64,000 nucleotides of DNA, from the NCBI RefSeq assembly GCF_017948485.1, contig NZ_JAFFSX010000008.1, positions 124,001 to 188,000 of the forward strand, read 5' to 3'. This DNA is from Streptomyces sp. GESEQ-35. Lineage in GTDB: Bacteria > Actinomycetota > Actinomycetes > Streptomycetales > Streptomycetaceae. The notes beneath the pieces are model-generated. The model was not told the origin of the DNA. It searched no databases and was given only the letters and a program-made list of their open reading frames with translations. Made by a program: the position numbers and the translations under genes. The first letter of the stretch is position 1. Every line of letters starts with the position of its first letter. Below are positions 26,035-34,919 of this stretch, piece after piece.

Positions 26035-27518
26035 TTCGCACCGTCCTTTCCGCCTTGCGTACGCTGCCACCAGTCCCGGAAGGGTTCGGACGGCACCGGG
26101 GGCAGATCTCTGCTGCCGCTCCACGCCTTGCCGGGGCCCGGCAGCGTGCGCGGATGGAGCCTGCGGGTGCGCGAGGCGAGCCGCTGGCCGGTGCGCAGGA
26201 CTCCCGGGCGGGCGAACGCCCAGCGTGCCGCCCGCATGGCCGCCCGCTCGGCGGCATGTCCCTTCGCCGGCTTCAGCACCACCTTGTTGCCCTCGCGGGT
26301 CACCTGACCGCCCTCCACGACACGTTCCCGCAGATGCACCAGCACTTCGGGGATGTCGATGGCGACCGGGCACACGTCGTAGCAGGCACCGCACAGCGAC
26401 GAGGCGTACGGCAGTGAGGCGTCGATCTCGCTGTCCGTACCCCGGAGCTGCGGGCTGAGAATGGCTCCGATCGGGCCCGGATAGACGGAGCCGTACGCAT
26501 GGCCGCCGGCCCGCTCGTACACCGGGCACACGTTGAGACACGCCGAGCAGCGGATGCAGCGCAGGGCCTGGCGGCCGACCTCGTCGGCGAGCGTGTCGGT
26601 GCGGCCGTTGTCGAGGAGTACCAGGTGGAAGGTCTGAGGGCCGTCAGCCGTCCCGGAGTCGGTCGTTCCCGTCCACATGCTCGTGTACGGATTCATGCGC
26701 TCCGCCGTCGACGAGCGCGGCAGCGTCTGGAGGAACACCTCCAGGTCCTGCCAGGTCGGCAGGATCTTCTCGATGCCGACGACCGAGATCAGCGTCTCGG
26801 GCAGGGTCAGGCACATCCGTCCGTTGCCCTCGGACTCCACGACGACGAGCGTGCCGGTCTCGGCGATCATGAAGTTGGCGCCGGAGACGCCGACCTTGGC
26901 GCGCAGGAACTTCTCGCGGAGGTGGAGGCGGGCGGCCTCGGCGAGTTCAGCGGGTGTGTCGGTCAGGCCTTCGGGAGCAGGGCGGCCCCACTCGCTCATC
27001 TCGCGGGCGAAGATGTCCCGGATCTCCCCGCGGTTGCGGTGGATCGCCGGGACGAGGATGTGCGAGGGCCGGTCCTTGCCCAACTGCACGATCAGCTCGG
27101 CGAGATCGGTCTCGTAGGCGTGGATGCCTTCTTCTTCGAGCGCCTCGTTGAGCCCGATCTCCTGCGTGGCCATCGACTTGACCTTGACGACCTCCGATTC
27201 GCCGGTCTCCTTGACCAGTTGCGTCACGATCCGGTTGGCCTCGTCGGCGTCGGCGGCCCAGTGGACCGTACCGCCCGCGGCCGTCACCGACTTCTCCAAC
27301 TGCTCCAGATAGTGGCCGAGATGACGCAGTGTGTGGTCCTTGATCTGCTTGCCCGCCTCCCGCAGCGCCGCCCAGTCGGAGACCTCGCCGACCGCTTTGG
27401 CCCGCTTGGCGCGGATGGTGTGGGTGGCGTGGCGCAGATTGCCGCGCAGGGTCTGGTTGTGTACCGCCTCGTGTGCGGCCTTGGGGAAGGCCGGCATGCC
27501 TACGAATGTGCCGCTCAT
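26031..27518 (-). CDS. lutB: Lactate utilization protein B, iron-sulfur
   Basis: 495 aa. N-terminal LUD domain (FMIAETGTLVVVESEGNGRMCLT in the middle), then two 4Fe-4S motifs: CIRCSACLNVCPVYERAGGH near 337-356 and CGACYDVCPVAIDIPE near 387-402. A DUF3390-like tail follows. The start ATG overlaps the lutA stop and its stop overlaps the lutC start, giving strict coupling. Electron-transferring core of the lactate oxidation complex. Confidence 0.93.
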   Translation of the reverse strand: MSGTFVGMPAFPKAAHEAVHNQTLRGNLRHATHTIRAKRAKAVGEVSDWAALREAGKQIKDHTLRHLGHYLEQLEKSVTAAGGTVHWAADADEANRIVTQLVKETGESEVVKVKSMATQEIGLNEALEEEGIHAYETDLAELIVQLGKDRPSHILVPAIHRNRGEIRDIFAREMSEWGRPAPEGLTDTPAELAEAARLHLREKFLRAKVGVSGANFMIAETGTLVVVESEGNGRMCLTLPETLISVVGIEKILPTWQDLEVFLQTLPRSSTAERMNPYTSMWTGTTDSGTADGPQTFHLVLLDNGRTDTLADEVGRQALRCIRCSACLNVCPVYERAGGHAYGSVYPGPIGAILSPQLRGTDSEIDASLPYASSLCGACYDVCPVAIDIPEVLVHLRERVVEGGQVTREGNKVVLKPAKGHAAERAAMRAARWAFARPGVLRTGQRLASRTRRLHPRTLPGPGKAWSGSRDLPPVPSEPFRDWWQRTQGGKDGAK

Positions 27519-28270
27519 GCCACCGGCTCCTCTTCCGTGCTCGCCAGGATCTCCGCGATGTGGACCGGCCGCATGCCGGTGCTGAGCCGGGCCATGGTCC
27601 CGCCGATGTGCATCAGACAGGAGTTGTCGGCCGCGCACAGCACCTCGGCGCCCGTCGACTCGGCGTTGCGCACCTTGTCCGCGCCCATCGCCGCGGAGAC
27701 ATCGGAGTTCTTCAGCGCGAAGGTGCCGCCGAATCCGCAGCACTCGTCGGCACCCGGCAACTCGGCCAGCTCCAGCCCTTTGACGGCCTGGAGCAGCCGC
27801 CGTGGCCGGTCGCCCAGGCCCAGACTGCGCAGCCCGTGGCAGGTCGGGTGGTAGGTCACCTTGTGCGGGTAGTACGCGCCGACGTCCGTCACCCCGAGCA
27901 CATCGACCAGGAACTCCGTGAGTTCGTACGTCTTCGGGATCACCGGAGCCAACGTGGCGGCGAGTGTGTCCCCGCGCCCCTCGGCCCGCGCTCGCTCGCC
28001 CATCCGCGGATACAGCTCCCGCACCATCGCCCCACACGACCCCGACGGGGTCACGATCGCCTCGTACTCCCCGAATACATCGGAGAAATGCCGGGCCAGC
28101 GGCTCCGCCTCATGCCGGTAGCCGGTGTTGTAGTGCGCCTGCCCGCAGCAGGTCTGGGCCATCGGGAAGTCGACCTCGACGCCCAGCCTGGTCAGCAGTT
28201 TCACCACGGCGCGTCCCGTGTCCGGATAGAGCGTGTCGTTGACACAGGTCAGGAACAGGGCGACACGCAT
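27515..28270 (-). CDS. lutA: Lactate utilization protein A, cysteine-rich
   Basis: 251 aa. Two CCG domains: PMAQTCCGQAHYNTGY near 36-51 with PSGSCGAMV, and YHPTCHGLR with ADECCGFGGTFALK near 183. These Cys-rich repeats bind Fe-S clusters as in glycolate oxidase GlcF and the heterodisulfide reductase D family. First gene of lutABC. A perfect TGATCGATCA palindrome lies 13 bp upstream. Confidence 0.93.
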   Translation of the reverse strand: MRVALFLTCVNDTLYPDTGRAVVKLLTRLGVEVDFPMAQTCCGQAHYNTGYRHEAEPLARHFSDVFGEYEAIVTPSGSCGAMVRELYPRMGERARAEGRGDTLAATLAPVIPKTYELTEFLVDVLGVTDVGAYYPHKVTYHPTCHGLRSLGLGDRPRRLLQAVKGLELAELPGADECCGFGGTFALKNSDVSAAMGADKVRNAESTGAEVLCAADNSCLMHIGGTMARLSTGMRPVHIAEILASTEEEPVA

Positions 28271-28282
28271 CGCGGCTCCTTG

Positions 28283-28292
28283 TGATCGATCA
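28283..28292. promoter_or_regulatory. Palindrome before lutA, candidate operator
   Basis: TGATCGATCA is a perfect 10-bp palindrome within GTGATCGATCAT, 13 bp before the lutA ATG. GntR/FadR-type lactate regulators often bind short palindromes in this position. No such regulator gene is in the window, so this is only a candidate. Confidence 0.4.
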
Positions 28293-28341
28293 TCGGATGA
28301 GTGCAGCGTAGTCCGGCAACAGGACGCGGGGGAGTCCCCGG

Positions 28342-29790
28342 TCACCGCCCGGTGAGCCGGGCCTGAGCCGAGCGCCAGCGTGCGGTGTCGCCGCGCGGCT
28401 CGTACCGCGTGAGCGGCTGCGTACGGGTGAGCAGTCGCCGCGTCTCCGCACGGTCGCCGACGAGCCCGTGCGCCCGCGCCTGGACCAGGACGTTCCCGAG
28501 GGCGGCCGCCTCCGTCGGGCCCGCCACCACCGGCAGTCCACAGGCGTCGGCGGTCAGCTGGCACAGCAGCGCGTTACGGGTGCCGCCGCCGACGACATGC
28601 ACGACGTCGACCGGATGGTCGGCCAGCCGCTGCGCTTCCTCGACCGCCCGGCGATGGGCGAGCGCGAGGGAGTCGAGGATGCAGCGAGTGATCTCGGCGG
28701 GGGACTCGGGCACCGGCTGCCCCGAGGCTCGGCAGGCCTCCGCGATCCGCTCCGGCATCCGCCCCGGCGCGAGGAACGCCGCGTCGCCCGCGTCCACGAC
28801 CGACCGCAGCGCCGGCGCCTTGGCCGCGTCGAGCAGCAGCCCGCCCAACTCCGGCTCACCCCAGGCCCGTACACACTCCTGGAGCAGCCACAGGCCCATG
28901 ATGTTGCGCAGATAGCGGACCGTGCCGTCCAGCCCCAGCTCATTGGTGAAGTTGGCGGCGCGGCTCGCCTCGCTCAGCACGGGCGCGTCCAGCTCCAGGC
29001 CCGCCAGGGACCAGGTGCCGGTGCAGATGTAAGCGAACCGCTCGCCCTCGGCCGGCACCGCCGCCACCGCCGACGCCGTGTCGTGCGAGCCGACCGCCGT
29101 CACCGGCACCGGCCCGGTCAGCCCGGTCTCCTCCAGCACCTCGGGCCGCAGCACGCCCGCCGGATCGCCGGGTTGTCTGAGCGGCGCGAACAGGCCGAGG
29201 TCGATACCGACCCGGGCGGCGACGTCGTACGACCAGTCGCGCGTCCGGGGATCGATCAGCTGGGTCGTCGAGGCGTTGGTGAGCTCGGTGCCCTGCTCGC
29301 CGGTGAGCCAGTAGGAGAGCAGGTCCGGCACGAGCAACAGGCGCTTGGCGTGCGCCAATTGCCCGGCGGAACGGGCGGCGACCAGCTGGTACAGCGTGTT
29401 GAAGGGCGCGTACTGGAGTCCGGTCGCCGCATACAGCTCGGGGGCGGGCACGGTCGCCCACACCTTCTCAGCGATCCCCTCCGTGCGGGTGTCGCGATAG
29501 TGCACGGGGTTACCGAGCAGCGCCCCGTCCGCGTCGAGCAGACCGTAGTCCACGGCCCAGCTGTCGATGCCGACGGAGTCGACCCGTCCCGCGGCCCTGA
29601 GCCCGTCCAGCACTCCGGCGTACAGGCCGAGTACGTCCCACCGCAGCCCCTCCGGCACCCGCACCGGCCGGTTCACGAACCGGTGCGCCTCCGCCAGCTC
29701 CAGCGAGTCGGGCCCGACGCGGCCGACCATGACGCGCCCGCTGGACGCACCGAGGTCGACCGCTGCGTACGACTTCACGGCGGCACTCAT
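28342..29790 (-). CDS. rhaB: Rhamnulokinase
   Basis: 482 aa, FGGY sugar kinase. VDLGASSGRVMVGR near 9-22 (phosphate 1), GIDSWAVDYGLLD near 73, SHDTASAVAAVP and GTWSLAG in the middle, and VGGGTRNALLCQLTADACG near 410 (adenosine site). It phosphorylates L-rhamnulose at O1 in the cytoplasm. The ATG overlaps the stop of the upstream aldolase/dehydrogenase gene, so the order of transcription is rhaI, aldolase fusion, rhaB. Confidence 0.94.
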   Translation of the reverse strand: MSAAVKSYAAVDLGASSGRVMVGRVGPDSLELAEAHRFVNRPVRVPEGLRWDVLGLYAGVLDGLRAAGRVDSVGIDSWAVDYGLLDADGALLGNPVHYRDTRTEGIAEKVWATVPAPELYAATGLQYAPFNTLYQLVAARSAGQLAHAKRLLLVPDLLSYWLTGEQGTELTNASTTQLIDPRTRDWSYDVAARVGIDLGLFAPLRQPGDPAGVLRPEVLEETGLTGPVPVTAVGSHDTASAVAAVPAEGERFAYICTGTWSLAGLELDAPVLSEASRAANFTNELGLDGTVRYLRNIMGLWLLQECVRAWGEPELGGLLLDAAKAPALRSVVDAGDAAFLAPGRMPERIAEACRASGQPVPESPAEITRCILDSLALAHRRAVEEAQRLADHPVDVVHVVGGGTRNALLCQLTADACGLPVVAGPTEAAALGNVLVQARAHGLVGDRAETRRLLTRTQPLTRYEPRGDTARWRSAQARLTGR

Positions 29791-31826
29791 CGCAGGAACG
29801 CGGCCGCGACACCGGCGTCGACCGGGACATGCAGCCCGGTGGTGTGCGTCAACTCCCCACCGGTCAGCGCGAACACGGCATTGGCGACATGCTCGGGCAG
29901 CACCTCGCGCTTGAGGATCGTCCGCTGGGCGTAGAACTCGCCCAGCTTCGCCTCGTCCACCCCGTACACGGCGGCCCGCTGCGCACCCCAGCCACCCGCG
30001 AAGATTCCGGACCCGCGCACCACACCATCCGGATTGATCCCGTTGACACGGATGCCGTGCTCGCCCAACTCGGCGGCCAGCAGCCGTACTTGGTGGGCCT
30101 GATCGGCTTTGGTGGCGGAGTAGGCAATGTTGTTGGGCCCGGCGAAGACGGCGTTCTTGGAGGCGATGTAGACGATGTCGCCGCCCAGCCCCTGCGCGAT
30201 CATCACCCGGGCGGCCTCGCGCGAGACGAGGAAGGACCCGCGGGCCATGATGTCGTGCTGAAGGTCCCAGTCCTTCGCCGAAGTCTCCAGCAGCGGCTTG
30301 GAGATGGAGATACCGGCGTTGTTGACCACCAGATCGACCCCGCCGAAGGCCAGCACGGCCGCCTTGAAGGCGTCGGCGATCTGCTCCTCGCTCGTCACAT
30401 CCACCGTCACGGCGACGGCCTTGTCCGGCCCGCCGAGCTCCTCGGCGACCCTGCCGGCGTTCTCGGCATTCAGATCCGCGACGACGACACACGCCCCCTC
30501 GGCCACGAGCCGCCCGGCGATCGCCTTGCCGATCCCGCTCCCGGCCCCCGTCACCAACGCCACGCGAGTCGCCAGCGCCTTGGGCTTGGGCATCCGCTGA
30601 AGCTTGGCCTCCTCCAGGGCCCAGTACTCGATTCGGAACTTCTCGGACTCCTCGATCGGCGCATACGCCGACACGGCCTCGGCCCCGCGCATCACATTGA
30701 TGGCGTTGACGTAGAACTCGCCGGCCACCCGCGCGGTCTGCTTGTCCTTGCCGAAGCTGAACATGCCGACGCCGGGAATCAGCACGATCGCCGGGTCGGC
30801 CCCGCGCATCGCGGGGGAGTCGGGCAGGGCGTGCCGCTGGTAGTAGGCGGCGTACTCCTCACGGTAGGCGGCGTGCAGCTCCCTGAGCCGTGCGATCGCC
30901 TCGTCCAGCGGGGTGGTCGGCGGCAGGTCGAGCACCAGCGGCCGGACCTTCGTCCGCAGGAAGTGGTCGGGGCAGGAGGTGCCGAGGGCGGCGAGGCGCG
31001 GGTGCTCGGCGGACGCAAGGAAGTCGAGGACGACCTCGGAGTCGTTGAAGTGCCCGACCTGCGGGCGGTCCTGGGACGCGATGCCACGGACATGAGGTGC
31101 CAGCGCGGCCGCCCGCTCCCGCCGCTCGGCCGCGCTGAGGGCGGCGTATCCCTCGATCACCGGCCCGAAGGGCTCGGCCTTCCCGCGCTCTTCCAGAAAC
31201 GCCTCGGCGGTACGGATGATGTGCAGCGAATTCCGCTCGCACTCCTCGGAGGTGTCACCCCACGCGGTGATCCCGTGCCCGCCGAGAACGCACCCGATCG
31301 CCTGCGGGTTGGCCTCCTTCACGGCAGCGATGTCCAGCCCCAGCTGAAAGCCGGGCCGGCGCCAGGGGACCCACACCACGCTGTCCCCGAAGCACTCGGC
31401 GGTCAGCTTCTCCCCGTCGGCGGCACACGCCAGCGCGATCCCCGAGTCGGGGTGCAGATGATCGACGTGCGCGGCCTCGACCAGCCCGTGCATCGCGGTG
31501 TCGATCGAGGGCGCGGCACCACCCTTGCCGTGCAGGCAGTAGTCGAACGCCGCCACCATCTCGTCCTCACGCTCAACGCCCGGGTAGACATCGACGAGCG
31601 CCCGCATCCGATCCAGCCGCAACACGGCCAGCCCGGATTCCGTGAGAGTCCCGAGATCACCCCCGGACCCCTTCACCCACATCAGCTCCACATCACCCCC
31701 GGTGACGGGATCGGTGTCGGTGCCCTTCGCCGACGTGTTCCCGCCGGCGTAGTTGGTGTTACGGGGATCAGCGCCGAGCCGATGGGACCGGGCGAGAAGA
31801 GCAGCGGCTTCGGGGTGCGGTGCCAT
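29787..31826 (-). CDS. Bifunctional rhamnulose-1-phosphate aldolase / L-lactaldehyde dehydrogenase
   Basis: 679 aa fusion (RhaE/RhaW or RhaD-SDR type). Residues about 1-400 are a class II aldolase: NTSAKG near 30, HLHPDSG and GGHGITAWGDT give zinc His ligands. Residues about 425-679 are an SDR: LVTGAGSGIGKAIAG, NNAGISISKP and YSATKADQ. The aldolase cleaves rhamnulose-1-phosphate into DHAP and L-lactaldehyde, and the dehydrogenase half oxidises lactaldehyde to L-lactate. This avoids free aldehyde and feeds the lutABC products next door. Confidence 0.93.
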   Translation of the reverse strand: MAPHPEAAALLARSHRLGADPRNTNYAGGNTSAKGTDTDPVTGGDVELMWVKGSGGDLGTLTESGLAVLRLDRMRALVDVYPGVEREDEMVAAFDYCLHGKGGAAPSIDTAMHGLVEAAHVDHLHPDSGIALACAADGEKLTAECFGDSVVWVPWRRPGFQLGLDIAAVKEANPQAIGCVLGGHGITAWGDTSEECERNSLHIIRTAEAFLEERGKAEPFGPVIEGYAALSAAERRERAAALAPHVRGIASQDRPQVGHFNDSEVVLDFLASAEHPRLAALGTSCPDHFLRTKVRPLVLDLPPTTPLDEAIARLRELHAAYREEYAAYYQRHALPDSPAMRGADPAIVLIPGVGMFSFGKDKQTARVAGEFYVNAINVMRGAEAVSAYAPIEESEKFRIEYWALEEAKLQRMPKPKALATRVALVTGAGSGIGKAIAGRLVAEGACVVVADLNAENAGRVAEELGGPDKAVAVTVDVTSEEQIADAFKAAVLAFGGVDLVVNNAGISISKPLLETSAKDWDLQHDIMARGSFLVSREAARVMIAQGLGGDIVYIASKNAVFAGPNNIAYSATKADQAHQVRLLAAELGEHGIRVNGINPDGVVRGSGIFAGGWGAQRAAVYGVDEAKLGEFYAQRTILKREVLPEHVANAVFALTGGELTHTTGLHVPVDAGVAAAFLR

Positions 31827-31870
31827 GAACGGTCAGTCCTTACTTGAGAGACGGCAAGTGCATTCACCTA

Positions 31871-31901
31871 GGGGCGCGGGGAACTGCGCGACCAGCCACA
31901 A
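31871..31901 (+). repeat. GC-rich intergenic repeat, copy 1
   Basis: Contains GGGGCGCGGGGAACTGCGCG followed by ACCAGCCACAA. Inverted copy at 36966-36997, direct copy at 41080-41110, and a degenerate one at 63192-63260. Copies 2 to 4 include or adjoin a GCGCCCC/GGGGCGC hairpin. It lies between rhaI and the aldolase gene. Confidence 0.75.
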
Positions 31902-31941
31902 CCGGCCCGCACCCCGCGACGAAACAGATCCCGGCAGACGC

Positions 31942-33102
31942 TTACGCGCCCCAACCGGCCTGCTCCCCTCCAACCCGCTCGGCGACGATCTTCTCGGCCC
32001 ACCCGGACCGGCGGTACGCAGCCATCGGGTCCCCGTCCAGCCCCATCTCCTCGCGTACCTCGGCAAGAAGCGGACGTACGTCCGTGTTGTACGCATCCAT
32101 CAGCACGGCATTCGCATCAAGAACGTCACCCGACACCTGCGCCGCAGCCAACGCCGACCGGTCGACCAGCAGCGCCTTCGCCGTAGCCTCCTGCACATTC
32201 ATCACGGAACGTACGATCGCCGGGATCTTCGCCTCGATGTTGTGACACTGATCGAGCATGAAGGCGACGTCGGACGTGAGCCCACCCCCACGCACCACCT
32301 CATACATGATCCGGAACAACTGGAACGGATCAGCGGCCCCCACCATCAGATCGTCATCCGCATAGAAGCGCGAGTTGAAGTCGAACCCCCCGAGCTTCCC
32401 CTCCCGCAGCAGCGTCGCCACGATGAACTCGATGTTCGTACCCGGCGCATGATGACCGGTGTCGACCACGACCTGGGCCTGCGGCCCCAACTTGAGGCAG
32501 TGCGCATACGCCGTACCCCAGTCCGGAACGTCGGTCGAGTAAAAGGCGGGCTCGAAGAACTTGTACTCCAGCAGCATCCGCTGCCCCTCACCGAGCCGCC
32601 CGTACACCTCGGCAAGCCCTTCGGCCAGCCGATCCTGCCGCTCCCGTAGATCATCCTGACCGGGATAGTTCGTACCGTCCGCGAACCACAGCTTCAGGTC
32701 GGCGGAGCCCGTCGCATCCATGATGTCGACGCACTCCAGCAAGTGATCAACAGCCTTGCGCCGCACCGCCGCATCCGGATGACAGATGCTGCCGAGCTTG
32801 TAGTCGTCGTCCTGGAAGGTATTGGAGTTGATCGCGCCCAGCTTCACGCCGCGCTCCTCGGCGTACTTCGCCAGCGCCGCGTAGTCGTCGACCCTGTCCC
32901 ACGGAATGTGCAGGGCGACGGTCGGCGCGACACCGGTGAAAGCGTGCACCTGGGCGGCATCGTCCAGCTTCTCCCGCGGCGTCCGTGGAACGCCCTGCTG
33001 CGCGAACACCTTGAACCGCGTGCCCGAGTTCCCGTACGCCCACGATGGCGTCTCGACGGCCTGGGTCTTCAGGGCGGCCTTCACCGCGGCGAGATCGGTC
33101 AC
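31942..33102 (-). CDS. rhaI: L-rhamnose isomerase
   Basis: 386 aa, TIM-barrel isomerase of the RhaI type found in Pseudomonas and actinomycetes. FTGVAPTVALHIPWDRVDDYAAL near 54, KLWFADGTNYPGQDD, LLEYKFFEPAFYSTDVPDWG (metal Glu/Asp), VVVDTGHHAPGTNIEF (His) and GGFDFNSRFYADDDLMVG (Asp) are seen in order; each phrase marks a barrel strand end. Interconverts L-rhamnose and L-rhamnulose with a divalent metal. Divergent from the transporter operon, with LacI-like operators between. Confidence 0.93.
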   Translation of the reverse strand: MTDLAAVKAALKTQAVETPSWAYGNSGTRFKVFAQQGVPRTPREKLDDAAQVHAFTGVAPTVALHIPWDRVDDYAALAKYAEERGVKLGAINSNTFQDDDYKLGSICHPDAAVRRKAVDHLLECVDIMDATGSADLKLWFADGTNYPGQDDLRERQDRLAEGLAEVYGRLGEGQRMLLEYKFFEPAFYSTDVPDWGTAYAHCLKLGPQAQVVVDTGHHAPGTNIEFIVATLLREGKLGGFDFNSRFYADDDLMVGAADPFQLFRIMYEVVRGGGLTSDVAFMLDQCHNIEAKIPAIVRSVMNVQEATAKALLVDRSALAAAQVSGDVLDANAVLMDAYNTDVRPLLAEVREEMGLDGDPMAAYRRSGWAEKIVAERVGGEQAGWGA

Positions 33103-33140
33103 TTCAGGACTCCTGTGGCATCGGGTCGTAACGACTGGAG

Positions 33141-33176
33141 CAACGACTACGGCAACGACTACGGCAATGACTACGG
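33141..33176 (+). repeat. Three tandem 12-bp repeats in the rhaI leader
   Basis: CAACGACTACGG occurs at 33141-33152 and 33153-33164, then with one change (CAATGACTACGG) at 33165-33176. The array lies 38 bp before the rhaI start, between it and the TGAAACGATTCA box. It could be part of the untranslated leader or of the promoter. Confidence 0.7.
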
Positions 33177-33178
33177 CA

Positions 33179-33190
33179 TGAAACGATTCA
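33179..33190. promoter_or_regulatory. LacI-type operator, rhaI side
   Basis: TGAAACGATTCA differs at one position from the palindrome TGAAACGTTTCA. A second one-mismatch version lies on the transporter side at 33345. The LacI regulator at 39999 is the natural binder. Confidence 0.55.
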
Positions 33191-33275
33191 GAACGGGAAG
33201 CTATGGCGCCTCCGAAGGGGTGTCAACCCCTCTGACCAACCCCGATTCCCGTGACTGGTCCGTGACCTTCGGCTA

Positions 33276-33290
33276 TCGAAATTTTTTCGA
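33276..33290. promoter_or_regulatory. AT-rich palindrome between rhaI and the ABC genes
   Basis: TCGAAATTTTTTCGA, a perfect 6+3+6 inverted repeat in an otherwise GC-rich region, lies midway in the divergent promoter region. It may be an operator or a bent promoter element. Confidence 0.4.
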
Positions 33291-33344
33291 CACAGACCCA
33301 TTGACGTGACATGGCTGTGGTGCCTAACGTCCCGGCAACCCAGT

Positions 33345-33356
33345 TGAAACCTTTCA
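33345..33356. promoter_or_regulatory. LacI-type operator, transporter side
   Basis: TGAAACCTTTCA is a 5+2+5 palindrome, 46 bp before the ATG of the ATPase gene. It resembles the box at 33179. Confidence 0.55.
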
Positions 33357-33401
33357 CGACGCCGTGAGGCCCGTCCCGCCGGCGTTGTCGAGGAGCCCCC
33401 A

Positions 33402-34919
33402 ATGACCCACCCGTCCGACACGGGTCCGGCCCCGGTGCTTGCGCTGAAGGACGTTTCCAAGTCCTTCGGCGCTGTACGTGCTCTGCGGGACGTCACCCTG
33501 GAACTGTTCCCCGGCGAGGTACACGCACTCGCCGGTGAGAACGGCGCCGGGAAGTCGACCCTCATCAAGTCGCTCGCCGGGGTGCACCGGCCGGACGCCG
33601 GCCAGGTGCTGCTCGACGGTGAGCCCGTGGTCTTCCACGGTCCCGGCGACGCCCGCGACGCCGGTATCGCCGTGATCTACCAGGAGCCCACGCTCTTCCC
33701 CGACCTGTCGATCGCCGAGAACATCTTCATGGGCCGCCAGCCGCGGCGTGGCCTCGGCCGGATCGACCACAAGGCCACCCACGCCGCCACCGCCGCGCTG
33801 ATGCAGCGCCTGGGCGTCGAACTCGACCCCGACCGTCCCGCCCGCGGACTGTCCATCGCCGACCAGCAGATCGTCGAGATCGCCAAGGCGCTGTCCTTCG
33901 ACGCGCGTGTCCTGATCATGGACGAGCCCACCGCCGCCCTCACCGGCAGCGAGGTGGCCCGCCTCTTCGGCGTCGTCCGCACCCTGCGCGAACAGGGCGC
34001 CGCGGTGCTGTTCATCTCGCACCGGCTGGAGGAGATCTTCCAGATCGCCCGGACGGTGACCACCCTGCGCGACGGCGCCCGGATCGCCAGCGAGCCGCTG
34101 GACGGTATGACCGAGGACGACCTCGTACGCCGCATGGTCGGCCGCGATCTCGACGAGCTCTACCCGAAGCAGGACGTCCGGCCCGGTGAGGTCGCCCTGA
34201 GCGTACGGCGGCTGACCCGTGAGGGCGTCTTCACCGACGTCTCCTTCGAGGTCCGCACCGGCGAGATCGTCGGCCTCGCGGGGCTTGTCGGCGCGGGTCG
34301 CACGGAGGTCGCCCGTGCCGTCTTCGGCATCGACCGCTGGGACGCCGGCGAGGTCGAGGTCCAGGGGCGGAAGCTGACCAACGGCGCGCCCTCCACGGCG
34401 ATGGCCGCCGGGCTCGCCATGGTTCCCGAGGACCGGCGCGCCCAGGGGCTGGTGATGGACATGTCCATCGAGCGAAACATCGGCCTCACCGGACTCCGTA
34501 CGACGGTCAGGGCCGGCCTCATGGACCGTGGCGCCGAACGCAGCCGCTCCCTCGACTGGGCGGTCAAGCTCCAGGTCAAGTACGCCCGGATCGCCGACAC
34601 CGTGAACACGCTCTCCGGCGGCAACCAGCAGAAGGTCGTCCTCGCCAAGTGGCTGGCCACCGGCCCCAAGGTGCTGATCGTCGACGAGCCCACCCGCGGC
34701 ATCGACGTCGGTACGAAGGCCGAGGTCCACCGGCTGCTGAGCGAGCTGGCCGCCGGCGGCGTGGCCGTCCTGATGATCTCCTCCGACCTGCCCGAGATCC
34801 TCGGCATGGCCGACCGCGTGCTCGTGATGCACGAGGGCCGCCTCACCGCAGAGATCCCGCGCTCCGACGCCACCGAGGAAACCGTGATGGCCGCAGCCAC
34901 GGGGAGGGCCGCCGCATGA
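33402..34919 (+). CDS. Rhamnose ABC transporter ATP-binding protein
   Basis: 505 aa with two ABC cassettes as in RbsA/RhaT. N-terminal cassette: GENGAGKSTLIKSL near 43-56, signature GLSIADQQIVEIAKAL, LIMDEPTAAL. C-terminal cassette: degenerate Walker A (GLVGAGRTEVARAVFG), signature TLSGGNQQKVVLAKWL, IVDEPTRGIDVG. It powers uptake through the two following permeases. First gene of a rightward operon that ends with the mutarotase and BNR_4 genes. Confidence 0.92.
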   Translation: MTHPSDTGPAPVLALKDVSKSFGAVRALRDVTLELFPGEVHALAGENGAGKSTLIKSLAGVHRPDAGQVLLDGEPVVFHGPGDARDAGIAVIYQEPTLFPDLSIAENIFMGRQPRRGLGRIDHKATHAATAALMQRLGVELDPDRPARGLSIADQQIVEIAKALSFDARVLIMDEPTAALTGSEVARLFGVVRTLREQGAAVLFISHRLEEIFQIARTVTTLRDGARIASEPLDGMTEDDLVRRMVGRDLDELYPKQDVRPGEVALSVRRLTREGVFTDVSFEVRTGEIVGLAGLVGAGRTEVARAVFGIDRWDAGEVEVQGRKLTNGAPSTAMAAGLAMVPEDRRAQGLVMDMSIERNIGLTGLRTTVRAGLMDRGAERSRSLDWAVKLQVKYARIADTVNTLSGGNQQKVVLAKWLATGPKVLIVDEPTRGIDVGTKAEVHRLLSELAAGGVAVLMISSDLPEILGMADRVLVMHEGRLTAEIPRSDATEETVMAAATGRAAA

